64,000 bases of DNA from Cladorrhinum sp. PSN259. Taxonomy: Eukaryota; Ascomycota; Sordariomycetes; Sordariales; Podosporaceae. Below the pieces are notes generated by a model. That model saw nothing but the letters and a program-made list of their open reading frames with translations, searched no databases and was not told where the DNA came from. This document shows positions 21,754 to 32,806 of the stretch, piece after piece (positions within the stretch are counted from its first letter, which is position 1; each line of letters opens with the position of its first letter). The translations under genes and the position numbers were made by a program. The stretch covers positions 620,001 to 684,000 of the forward strand of contig MU867074.1 of NCBI GenBank assembly GCA_033725935.1. Reading direction: 5' to 3'.

Positions 21754-24700
21754 GGTGCCGATGTGTTTGTTGCGGCGTCCCTAGAGGGACACAGCCAAGG
21801 GGTAATGTCGTTCTGTTGGGTATGCCCAATCGGCGGTGCTGCCTGGTGGGATTATAACACAATAACAGCACTCTCTTCAGATGTAAGGTATCTGCAACAG
21901 TAACTGTGTCTATCGAAGGACGGAGGGGTTCAAGCGAGTGTTTGTCGGACAAAGTTGGGTGTTTGTGGACTGGGCGCAATCGTCATCTGCAGGTTGGTCG
22001 CGGTGGGCAACGCGGTGGTGGATGGATACAGGCACTCAGCCTTTCGGGCCCCTTTTTCAACCACGGAAGCGCGCAAACTCGAGGCTTACAGATCCGACAA
22101 GACTCGACGTCAACGAGAGAATTCAACGAGCGAAAGACAAGTAAACAAAAACCGCCAAAGCGAGTGAGGCGGACTGTGATTGTGGGAAAGAGAGAACAAG
22201 GGGGAGGAAAAAGCGAATGTCCAGTAGCACACAAACACCCACAGCGAGCGTTGCAGTCAGTTGCAAAGCTTCTGTTGGAGCAGCATCGGGGGGTTGGTCT
22301 TGGGGGTGTTTGTCCCAGAAAAGATCACCAGCGAGAAGAGTGGGGCTACGGAGGGCGACAGACACGGGTGCGCAGCCATACCAAGCGCACTCCCTGCCAT
22401 GGTGGAGCGTCGATGTGCATGATGTGCCGCCGAAAAATTCAAGGCCTTCCCGGTTCCTTGGTCGATCTGGGCTTGGAATGAGTGGCTCACCCCGGACAAA
22501 ATGTGTAAATGCAGAATACAACTCTCCTTTTTGGCTCCTCTTGCAACTACGGCGAGTATGCATCTGCTGAATCCTTCGATTCTCGTTCGCTGAAAATCGT
22601 ATTGAGGTCCGTATTAAATTCGCTGGTCCCCAGTTGGAGCCACCATTGTCTCCGCAAGGAGCATCCACGATGGCGACGCCGATCGTGAATTGTGACTAGT
22701 AAAGTGGCCATAAAAATTCTTGCTTCTTCTGTAGCAGTCGGCAGCAGTGCCGCGATGCAGGCCTAAAAAAAGGGTCGTCGGTTGCTGCCGGACATTCAAT
22801 ACGAGCCTTGCCATCGGGATCATGAGATGGCAGCTCTAAGTGGATGTAAAAGCACTGCAACTGCTCTCCCCACCACACCTAGATGACTTTGATTTACAAT
22901 TGGAAACCTCCTTGGTGTCACGTAGCATAGACTCAAACTCGGAGCTGCCTGTCCTCCGCTGTTGCAAACTCTTGTCCCTTCCGAATGGGGTCAGTTGTCC
23001 ATGGAAAATCAGCGCCGGGAAAGGAACCAGGAAGGCATGATGTGTTGTCACCCTAACCTCGAAAGCACGTCCAACATCCGTTCAAAATGTCAAAGCCAGT
23101 GTATTTCGACATCACTAGAGTCAGTGTCTTTGGTCTGATCTGGCAGAATAATTACAATTTGGATGAGCTGGTCGTCCATGTGCATATGATGCTTACTGTA
23201 ATATGCATTCAGTCGAGATCGCACTCACCGTGCCACAGCCAACTCCCGCGGCTAGACAAGGGGGCTTCATCTTTTTTTAGTTGCTTTTTTGGTGTTGCCC
23301 CTCTCACAATCTGGCTGACCCGCAAGCTTGAAATGATGCTCTCTGACCCCCTATTAAACGCAACTTGCTGACAATGCACTCGGCCTCCCTCAATACCAAT
23401 TACGAAATGCTTCACGGCCATTTCTCAAGAAGTTTTTGCCTCGCTTCTCGGAGCACGGTCAGGCATGTCTCGGAGAAATTCTTTGAGACTGTGGATGGGG
23501 GAGACAGGAACGGAGAAGACGCAATGGAATTCGCCATTTCCCATGGCTGGGTCCGTCTAATTCGACGTAATGATCTGAGCACCGTGCCTGGCGGAAAGTT
23601 TGAGTCAAACAGGGCACAGATAATTTGATAGGAGCCAATTCATACAACATGTTTACACGCCATTTGCCCCTCTTCCCCGATTCCGCGCCTCGAATCCCAC
23701 ACATCCTTACAAGTAGACATGGCACATGGCGTGGGCGGCTGGCACAGTGAACAATCGTCGAGAACCAACCATACCGATGCTTTATGTGAAAACCCCCGAC
23801 TGTGTTGCGCGAACTCGAGGGGGGCGAAGCATGGCGATGCGCAGTACTCTGTATGTTTACGGGGAATTATTTGTGTACTGCATTGTTGCACCCGTTATGC
23901 CACAAACAGCCAGCCCTGGACCAACAGTTTGGAGAACCGAGAGACAGAGGAAACCCACCAGCAATATCAATGCGAGCTGACGGGAGTCCGCTTTGTGTGA
24001 CCTGCGGATCTTGGACAGGCAAACTTGAATACCTAATCCTCATCAATGGCCAACGATCTGCTTCAGTGAGAGACATGCAGTAGCAGCACGGTTGCAAAAA
24101 TGTGAGACGGTCGAGATGCAATTTGAAGAGCAGCACAGGCCAAGAAAAAGCGAGATCCGAAAATCCGTTAGATGCCCGCCGTGGCCGAATCTCTTGCTTG
24201 TTTCCCCTGAAAACGACCCGCTGCTCCGCCCACCCCCGGTGGAGTCGCCGCAGAGACAAGCCCCGGCTAATCGAGACTGCGAGCGCCTGATCCTGGCTCG
24301 CCCAGTTCTCAGGTTGCAGTGTTCTGGAAGAGAAGATCAAGAACTCATTCATGATGGTGTATGTGTACGTGCGGAAGGCTGGGAGTGGCCGGAAAAAAAG
24401 AGAGAGAGAAACGAACGTTTCCAGGAATGGCGAATCCATATCTTGTTTATTTTGAATTGGAACCTGGAACTTCGAGCCAGGAACCCGCGCCGTGGAAAAG
24501 GGTCGCGTCAGGCCAATCAGATCCGCTGTGGTGGAGATCTCATAATTGAAAGTTGCGCTCTAGGTTCGTCTGGGCTACCGTACCACCTCCCAATTCGAAA
24601 AAATGCAGGCGACTCCCTTTTTTCTGAGGACGCAGTTGACAGGCCAGCCGAGCTAGCGCCTTTTGCTGCCCCCTCTGTCTGTTCCATCTTCCAAGCAGTT

Positions 24701-25097
24701 CCAGTTCCAGTTGCTGCATCTTGCACTTGACTTGCAGTAAAGCCGTGTGGGAATTGCAAACCGCACCCAGGTCTCCAACCGAACCAAACCTAAACCTTGG
24801 ATCTGCTCCAGCATCGCCAGGCCTCTCTCTCCCTCTCTTACTACTACACTCGTTTTAAACTTATTTACTTTTGCAGTACATGACGTTCGTTTTGGTTTGA
24901 CTACCTGTATCCCATCAACATTAATTTCTAGCGTGCTGTTGTCGGACCAGTCGGTTCCAAAGGTTGTCAAAACAAGGGGCTGCTGCACAGAGAAAGACGC
25001 AAAACAGACGCCCTTGACCACACCACCCACGACGCGCCTCCCTCACTCTAGACTTTGATCTCGTGAACGGCCAACTGCTGCTGGCAGTGCCGTCGTC
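21754..25097. promoter_or_regulatory. Shared 3.3 kb divergent region of the chitin synthase pair
   Basis: No gene is supported here, although open frames of up to about 212 codons occur on both strands. Each side ends in a probable transcription-start zone. On the class VII side there is a pyrimidine-rich tract on the minus strand (22189-22216), about 440 bp before its ATG. On the class V side there is a CT tract at 24821-24840, about 260 bp before its ATG. The leaders are therefore likely long. The head-to-head layout of class V and VII genes is known from other moulds and suggests joint control. Confidence 0.6.
24821..24840 (+). promoter_or_regulatory. CT-rich tract ahead of the class V chitin synthase
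   Basis: This nearly pure C/T stretch lies about 260 bp upstream of the ATG. Such tracts often precede transcription starts in filamentous fungi. Assigning it to the class V gene is inference. Confidence 0.35.
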
Positions 25098-28000
25098 ATG
25101 ACGCTCAATATCCCGCCGATGGGCGGGAACGGCGGCGGAGGGGCTCACACTCAACCTTCGCTGCCCTCGCTGCCAGCCCATCTTCAGTCCGACACACACA
25201 TCACGGCACATCTCGCCAGCCGCTTCCATGTCTCGATCCCAACCGCTCGCCTTTCGTCGCATGCCCTCGTCTGCCTCAACACTTACACAAGTTCGACAAA
25301 GGGGGATGGCTCCAGGGACTCTTGCGCCATGTCGGCCGCTGAGGATATGGCCGAGAGGGCATACATCCGCCTCGGACACCGATCAGAAAACCAGGCAATT
25401 CTCTTCCTGTACAGAGCCCCCAACCCCTGAGCGCACAGAAGTGAGTCTCTAACTGAACTGTTACAGTGGTGAATCTGGCTCCGGAAAGACAACAATTCGT
25501 TCCCACGTCTTAACCGCCCTCCTGAACCGGTCCAACACTCCTTTCTCGAAAAAGGTGTCGCACGGTGCATACATTTTTGACTCCCTTACAACCACCAAGA
25601 CAGCTACAACACCAACCGCCTCCAAGGCTGGTCTCTTTTACGAACTTCAGTATGACACGGCGTCGACTACCACTCCGGTTTTGATCGGTGCCAAGTTGCT
25701 GGATCATCGGTTGGAACGGAGCAGGATAACAGATGTTCCAACAGGTGAGCGTAACTTCCACGTCTTGTACTACCTTCTTGCCGGTACGAGCAACGCCGAA
25801 AAGGTGCACTTGGGGATTGAAGATGTCGGCGGACAGGTTCAAAGATGGAAGTATCTGGGACACCCAACGCAGCTGAAGGTTGGCATCAACGACAAGGAAG
25901 GATTCCGTCTATTCAAGGAAGGTCTCCGCGCTCTCGAGATCCCACGGAGCGAAATCGCCGAAATCTGCCAGATCCTGGCTTGCGTTCTGCACATTGGGCA
26001 GTTAGAGTTCGAGACGACCTCTAGTACGCTCGCAACCGGTGATGACAGTGGCGGTTTCTCCCACGAAGGTGGCCAGACGAACACCACGGTCAAGAACAAG
26101 GATGTCTTGGGTATTATCGCTGCGTTTCTTGGAGTTGCTGCCCCTGACCTACAGACAACGCTGGGATACAAGACAAAGATGATCCACAAGGAGAGAGTTA
26201 CGGTGCTGCTCGACCCAACTGGTGCCAGGAGCAATGCGAACGAATTGGCGCGCACTCTCTACTCCCTTTTGGTGGCACACCTTATCGAGAAAATCAACAT
26301 TAACCTTTGCGCGGATGAGGATTCCATCGTCAACACCGTCTCCATCGTGGATTTTCCTGGCTTCCAGCAAGTCTCTACAACAGGTTCGACGCTTGATCAA
26401 ATCCTGACCAACGCTGCCAATGAGGCCTTGTACAACTTGACGCTCCAGAACTTCTTCGATCGCAAGGGCGAGATGCTCGAGACTGAAGAAGTAGTGGTTC
26501 CTGCCACCACCTACTTTGATAATTCAGATGCTGTCAAGGGATTACTCAAGTCTGGAAATGGCTTGCTTAGCATTCTTGATGATCAAACCCGGCGTCATCG
26601 CACCGATATGCAGCTGCTCGAGAGCTTGAGGAAGCGATTCGAGGGTAAGAACCCTGCCATTCAGGTTGGGGCCGCGACAGCCAAGCTTCCCGGTAGCAAT
26701 TTCTACACCGAAAACACCGCTGCCACCTTCACCGTCAAGCACTTTGCCGGCGAGGTCGACTATCCCGTCAAGGGCTTGGTTGAGGAAAATGGCGAAGTAA
26801 TTTCGGGTGACCTCATGAATTTGATCAACGGCAGCAAGAGCGACTTCGTTCAGCGTCTTTTTGGTCAGGAGGCATTGCAGACTGTGGTGCATCCAAAGGA
26901 AAAGACTACTGTCATGCAAGCTTCGGTTAGCTCGAGGCCTATGCGTGCGCCCAGCGTCATGTCAAAACATGGGCGCTCCTCCGCCGCTCGCGATGCCGCC
27001 CGTGCTCGTGCTGCTGCCGCAAACGAGAGGAATGCAGCAGAGGCACTGGGAAGCGACGTGGCAGAAGGGAGGCCATCAAGCAGTAGCACACGTTCCTCTG
27101 AACAGGGGGCCTCGGGTCAGTTCTTGGGTGCGCTGGAGAACGTGACGCGTGCTCTCAGTATGCCGGGAACCAATTGCTATTTTGTGTTCTGCCTCAAGCC
27201 CAACGACCGACGCATTGCAAATCAATTTGACAGCAAGTGCGTGAGGGCACAGGTGCAGACGTTCGGCATTGCTGAAATAAGTCAGCGGTTGCGATCTGCT
27301 GATTTCAGCCTGTTCCTGCCCTTTGGCGAGTTCTTGGGTCTTGCGGACTCTGAAACTGTCTTGGTCGGCAGCGAGCGTGAAAAAGTTGAAATTGTTGTCG
27401 AGGAGAAGCGATGGCCGAGCAACGAGGTTGCCATTGGCTCAACTGGTGTCTTCCTCAGCGAGAGGTGTTGGATGGAGATCGCGCAGCTGGGAGAAAACTT
27501 CTCTCAGTCCGGCCGGTATGGTGTACCTTCGGATATGGGAGATGGCCACTCCACGCCGGCCGATCCGTTTGGTGTATCCAAGGAGCGCCTGCTCATGTCT
27601 GGAGGTGTTACCCCTGGAAGCGACAAGAAGGCCGGCTACTTTGGTAGCAACGACATTGACAATCGCTCCGATGCCGGAACGGCCTTTGGGGGTGGTGATA
27701 TGTTCAAGAACCTCGACACTCGAGAACAAATGGCAGAGCGCGGCAACGAAAAGGACATGGTTGAAGTTGAGGAGTACAAGGATAGTCCTAGTCGTAAGCG
27801 CTGGGTCTTCCTGACCTACCTGCTGACATGGTTCATCCCCGACCTTCTCATCAAGCACCTCGGACGCATGCCGCGCAAGGATGTGCGCATAGCATGGCGG
27901 GAGAAGGTGGCTATCAACATGATTATTTGGTTCAGTTGCTTGGTGGCGGCCTTCTTCATTGTCGGTTTCCCAATGCTCATCTGCCCCCGCCAACACGTCT

Positions 28001-30818
28001 ACAGCACCGAGGAGCTGTCGTCGTTTGATGGCAAGGATGGCAATCCCGCTTATGCCGCCATCCGTGGCCAAGTCTTTGATATCGGCAAATTTGCTTCGCG
28101 TCACCCCATTGATTACCTTGACAAGAAGCTGATAAGGAACTACGGTGGACTGGATATCAGCAATCTCTTCCCTATCCAAGTGTCCGCAATGTGCCAAGGC
28201 AAAGACGGGGAGGTCAGTAAATCCGTTCTGCTCTCCTACAAGGACAATAATGTTACGGGCGCCAAGATTCCTCCCAGGGACGATGTTGTTGCAACCTATC
28301 ACGACTTCCGCCACTTCACCAATGATAGCAGGCCGGATTGGTTCTCACAGCAGATGAAGAAGATGCGGTCCAACTACAAGGTCGGCAACATCGGGTACTC
28401 GGCTCAGTATGTCCGCACGCTCGCCAACAAGGGCCGTGCCATTGCCATTCTGAACAATCGGGTGTATGATTTGACCGAGTACACCAAAGGTGGCCGACTT
28501 CAGAAAAATCCTCCCGGCGAACCTGAGCCAGAGGACCCGCTGGCTACTGATTACATGCATCAGACAGTCGTCCAACTCTTTCAAGAAAAGTCTGGTGATG
28601 ATGTTACCAAGATCTGGGAGACCCTGGACCTGGGTGACAATTCGGCAGTCGTGATGTCTCAAATGCAACTCTGCCTGGACAATCTCTTCTATATTGCCGA
28701 CGTTGACACTCGTAGCTCGGCACAGTGCAAGTTCTCCGAGTACCTTGTGTTATCAATCTCAATTCTTTTGGCAAGCGTGATCGCTTTCAAGTTCTTTGCC
28801 GCTCTTCAGTTCGGAAGCAAGAACATGCCCGAAAACCTGGATAAATTTGTCATGTGTCAAATTCCGGCCTATACCGAAGACGAGGAGTCGCTTCGTCGTG
28901 CCATCGATTCGGCGGCTCGCATGCGCTATGACGACAAGCGTAAACTGCTTATCGTTGTGTGCGACGGCATGATTATTGGTCAAGGCAACGACAGGCCTAC
29001 TCCTCGTATTGTGCTCGATATTCTGGGTGTTTCGGAAACCGTCGACCCTGAGCCCCTGAGCTTTGAGTCGTTGGGCGAGGGTCTCAAGCAACACAACATG
29101 GGCAAGGTTTACTCTGGTCTATACGAAGTTCAGGGACATATTGTGCCTTTCCTGGTCATCGTCAAGGTTGGCAAGCCATCTGAGGTCTCGCGTCCTGGTA
29201 ACCGTGGCAAGCGTGATTCGCAGATGATCATGATGCGCTTCCTCAACCGTGTGCACTACAACCTTGCCATGAGTCCACTTGAACTCGAGATGTACCACCA
29301 AATCCGCAACATCATTGGTGTTAACCCGACCTTTTACGAATACCTATTGCAGATCGATGCAGACACGGTTGTTGCCCCTGATTCGGCTACTCGCATGGTG
29401 TCGGCCTTCCTTGACGATACACGCCTCATCGCCGTGTGCGGTGAAACGGCTTTGACCAACGCCAAAGCTTCATTTGTCACCATGATTCAGGTCTACGAAT
29501 ACTACATTTCCCACAACTTGTCAAAGGCGTTCGAGTCTTTGTTCGGCTCCGTTACCTGTTTGCCCGGTTGTTTCTCCATGTACCGCATCCGCGCCGCTGA
29601 GAACGGCAAGCCATTGTTCGTCAGCAAAGAAATCATCGAAGGCTACTCTACGATTCGTGTCGATACGCTACACATGAAGAATCTGTTGCATCTTGGTGAG
29701 GATCGTTATCTGACGACTCTTCTTCTCAAGTTCCACTCCAAGTACAAGACCAAGTACATCTTTGATGCGCACGCTTGGACCATTGCTCCCGACTCCTGGG
29801 GCGTTTTCCTCTCGCAGCGCCGTCGCTGGATCAACTCGACTGTCCACAATCTGATGGAGCTTATCCCCATGAATCAACTTTGCGGTTTCTGCTGCTTCAG
29901 TATGCGCTTTATCGTGTTTGTCGACCTCATGTCTACGATTGTTCAGCCTGTCACCATTGCCTACATTGTATACCTTATCGTCATGGTGGTGCAGAAGTCG
30001 ACCGTCATCCCAATTACGGCCTTCGTTCTACTTGGTGCGATTTACGGTCTTCAGGCTATTATTTTCATCTTGCGTCGCAAGTGGGAAATGATTGGTTGGA
30101 TGATTCTTTATGTTTTGGCTGTTCCCGTCTTCAGTTTTGGTCTGCCGCTGTATTCATTCTGGCACATGGACGATTTCAACTGGGGTAACACTCGTGTCGT
30201 TGCCGGCGAATCTGGCAAGAAGGTCCTCATTTCGGACGAGGGCAAGTTTGACCCTGCCTCGATCCCCCGCAAGAAGTGGGAAGAGTACCAGGCCGAGTTG
30301 TGGGAGGCCCAAACCTCTCGCGACGATGCCCGCTCGGAGATTTCTGGCTTCTCATACGCCACCAAGCCTAATGTTGCTGTGTCCGAGTATGGCTATACTC
30401 CCTCGCGGCCTGCCAGCACCACTGGCTACCCCATGATGCCCAGTGCTCAGAACAGGATGTCGCTGGCCGCCAGTGACATGTTGATGGCTGGTAACCGCCA
30501 GAGCCAGTTCGGTGGCAGCCAGTTCATGACGCAGACGCCGAGTCAACAGGAGCTGGAGATGACGAACCTGGCTGGCATGCCTAGCGATGATGCGCTGTTG
30601 GCGGAGATTCGTGATATTCTCCGGACGGCTGATCTGATGACCGTTACGAAGAAGGCGATCAAGCAGGAGCTTGAGCGTAGATTTGGCGTACCACTTGATT
30701 CGAGAAGAGCGTATATCAACTCTGGTGAGTTTTAATTTCCTCTGTTTCTTCAACTAATGGATAATGGCTAACCTGTCGAATAATAGCTACCGAGGCCATT
30801 TTGTCAGGACAACTCTAA
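25098..30818 (+). CDS. chs5: Class V chitin synthase with myosin motor-like head
   Basis: Three exons, 25098-25408, 25467-30724 and 30787-30818, give 1866 aa. The 58-nt first intron splits a Leu codon just before GESGSGKTT (residues 105-113), an intact myosin P-loop. The 62-nt last intron leaves a 32-nt terminal exon ending SATEAILSGQL. The domain order is a myosin-like head (to about 800), membrane spans near IAWREKVAINMII, and a cytochrome-b5-like segment (AIRGQVFDIGKFASRHP, about 965). The chitin synthase core follows, with CQIPAYTEDEESLR, NRGKRDSQM, GEDRYLTT (Glu1515) and QRRRWIN (Gln1554), and then a DEK_C tail (about 1810-1855). The start MTLNIPPMGG leads into SLPAHLQSDTHITAHLASRF, the class V signature. 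The enzyme makes chitin at hyphal tips, with the head aiding vesicle delivery. Confidence 0.96.
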
Positions 30819-31609
30819 ACACTAATCTAATGCTTTAGCATATGTGATGTTGCCATGTTTTAATTACAACAGGGTTCTCATCTGGGGGAAGGGATTTTTT
30901 TTACACTTACGGGATTTTCTTGTATAAGGAGAAGGGAGGTTTAGAAAAGACTGTCTGCTTTTTTTCTTTACTTTTTTGGACATTCATCGCACGCACACAC
31001 ACGCAATTCATAGCATTGCTATTTCCTTTTTTTCCCCCTCCTTTTTTCATTAACGCCGAACATTGCCGAGATCATCGCTACAAATCACATGAAAGCCGTC
31101 ATCACTTTCTGATTTTCCTTGTGATAATTTTGTTTATTAGGGGTTTGGTCATTGTATTCTTTTGTTGGATATATCTATTTTGGAGAGTATGATGAGGAGC
31201 AAGTTGTTACTGTTCGGTTACATTTCTTGAACTCATTCAATGTATACAATTAATGCGGAGAAGAAGATATATTCTTAAAGAATGATGAAAGTTGTCTTGT
31301 GTTTCTGAAATTGGTGTGTGGCCTTCCTTGACAGGAAGGGTTTCAGTGAGCTTATGTGGTGAACATGATAAGAAATTGAGAGAACTCCCACCACGACATA
31401 ACGAGTTCTCCTCTCCTATCAACCGCACTGATTTGCGTCAAGTCGTCGTCGGACAAGGAAACCTGAATTGGGATCTCCTTCTTTTTCTAAAGAAAACCCG
31501 GGGAGGGAGGGGCATCAATTGCAGAGGTTTGAGCGGAGGGGCGGCAAAAAGCATAGTTCAAGTGTCTTTCTTCCGGAAAGCAGGGAGAAACACTAAAAAG
31601 TTTAAAGCT
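30819..31609. other. Intergenic: class V chitin synthase 3' region to tRNA
   Basis: No gene is seen. The first 400 bp are T-rich with several runs of six to eight T (30895-31050), typical of a long 3' UTR and terminator zone. The rest has no clear features apart from the pol III stop signal of the tRNA at 31595-31599. Confidence 0.5.
31595..31599 (-). terminator. RNA polymerase III terminator of tRNA-Leu
   Basis: Five adenines on the + strand are five T's on the tRNA strand, 10 nt past its 3' end. This is a standard pol III termination signal. Confidence 0.7.
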
Positions 31610-31729
31610 TGACAAGAGTGGGATTCGAACCCACGCCCTTTCGGACCACGGAATCTAACTTTAGGGAGAAGATGTTGATTAAGGGTATTAACCTTAACGT
31701 GGCGCCTTAGACCGCTCGGCCATCTTGCC
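31610..31729 (-). tRNA. tRNA-Leu(AAG) with a 40-nt intron
   Basis: All arms of a class II tRNA can be paired. The acceptor is GGCAAGA with TCTTGTC plus discriminator A. The D stem is GCC/GGC and the anticodon stem CCACG/CGTGG. A long variable arm of leucine type follows, and the T arm is GTGGG-TTCGAAT-CCCAC. The anticodon is AAG (31695-31693), preceded by T33 and followed by G37. The intron (31691-31652) starts right after position 37. It contains CCTTAA, which can pair with TTAAGG of the anticodon loop, as expected for a pre-tRNA intron. The internal promoters are the D and T arms. It decodes CTT, and CTC after A-to-I editing. Confidence 0.95.
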
Positions 31730-32806
31730 TTGTGTATTGCTTTGTTGAGGTCTTGTGTCTGCGTCGAGGATCAAGTGCAGAGGTCGTTCATTGGGTGCAA
31801 GCGCGCAGCTTTTTTCGACGACTACGGGTGTTCAAAAATCTGTTTCGCTCCGCTCGTTTGATTGAATGGCTGAATCGATTGAAATTGCGAGGATGGAGAG
31901 ATCTCATTTCGCCAATAGTAGCGTCAGATTCGTGTGTGTGTGTGTGTGTGTGCTGGGTTTGGTTGAGGCGGCCGTTGTGCTGACGTCGAACCGTGGAAGA
32001 GTCGAGGATGGTTCCCGTGGAGTCGTCAACCGCAATCAACTGTGGTTTGTGTGGGGATTGCTTGAACTGGGTTTTGGTTTTTCTCTGCCAAACGGTCGGT
32101 ATAATAGTTCGATAGCCATTTCAAACCTGATCAATCGTGTAAGTCAGAAAGTTGGCTGGTTGAGAATTAGATGTGGAAAGAAGAGATACTGATGGTCACC
32201 AGTTGATCTTCTCAAGAACGCACCCTTTTCGTAGTTTATGGTCCAAGTAGATAGGAAATGATTCGTCTCTGATCTGGCTGAGCGCAATTACCTGTAGCTT
32301 GTTCTCATGGTAGCTGCCAGATTTGTTGGTGTTGTGGTCGATCTATCACACGAAGCGTATGCACAGTAAACTGAGAATTTGTATTAAGCACAAACCAAAT
32401 GGGCAAAAAAAAAAAATTAATTTTTTTTGAAATCAAACTTAAACTGACTATGAGAGGAAACTCATTGCAATTTTGTTAGGTAACCCCTTAAAAACCAAGC
32501 AAAAGCTCTTGATGTCTGCTTCTCCAAATTTTTTTTTTTTTTTTGGGTAAACACGCTCGTCAGGTGAGCTCGTGAGCCCCTGGGCCACCCTTTTCCCCCA
32601 ACCGCAGTCAAAACGAAGGAAAATGAGAGAGAAGTGAGGAGAGATTTTTTAACCATGCCAAAATTTTAGCATGAGCTAAGAAGAAAAATATCGATAAATA
32701 TTAGTTTGACCGTACCGTGTGCCGGATCCCACTTGCGAGAGGATGTTGATAAAAACCAAGATAGAGATAGAGATCCAAAGAGCGAATTAAGTGTGGCCAG
32801 TTTGGC
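31730..32806. other. Intergenic: tRNA 5' flank and egt1 3' region
   Basis: No gene is seen. The stretch holds a GT dinucleotide repeat (31931-31952), an A12-TTAA-T8 palindromic tract (32405-32428) and a T16 run (32529-32544). The last two are on the 3' side of egt1 and probably belong to its terminator zone. Confidence 0.55.
31931..31952. repeat. (GT)n microsatellite
   Basis: About eleven GT units occur without interruption in non-coding sequence between the tRNA and egt1. Confidence 0.85.

Noticed and set aside
22123..22668. 181-codon minus-strand open frame in the same gap
   Set aside because: A similar frame runs on the other strand and neither has motifs; long 5' leaders are the simpler reading.
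24092..24730. 212-codon open frame in the chitin synthase gap
   Set aside because: It overlaps another open frame on the opposite strand and has no recognisable motif or splice pattern, and its composition is that of non-coding DNA.
27439..28314. 291-codon open frame on the minus strand
   Set aside because: It is the antisense shadow of the class V chitin synthase and has no family motifs.
31610..31729. tRNA-Ser
   Set aside because: A long variable arm fits Ser or Leu, but the anticodon read from the stem pairing is AAG, which is leucine.
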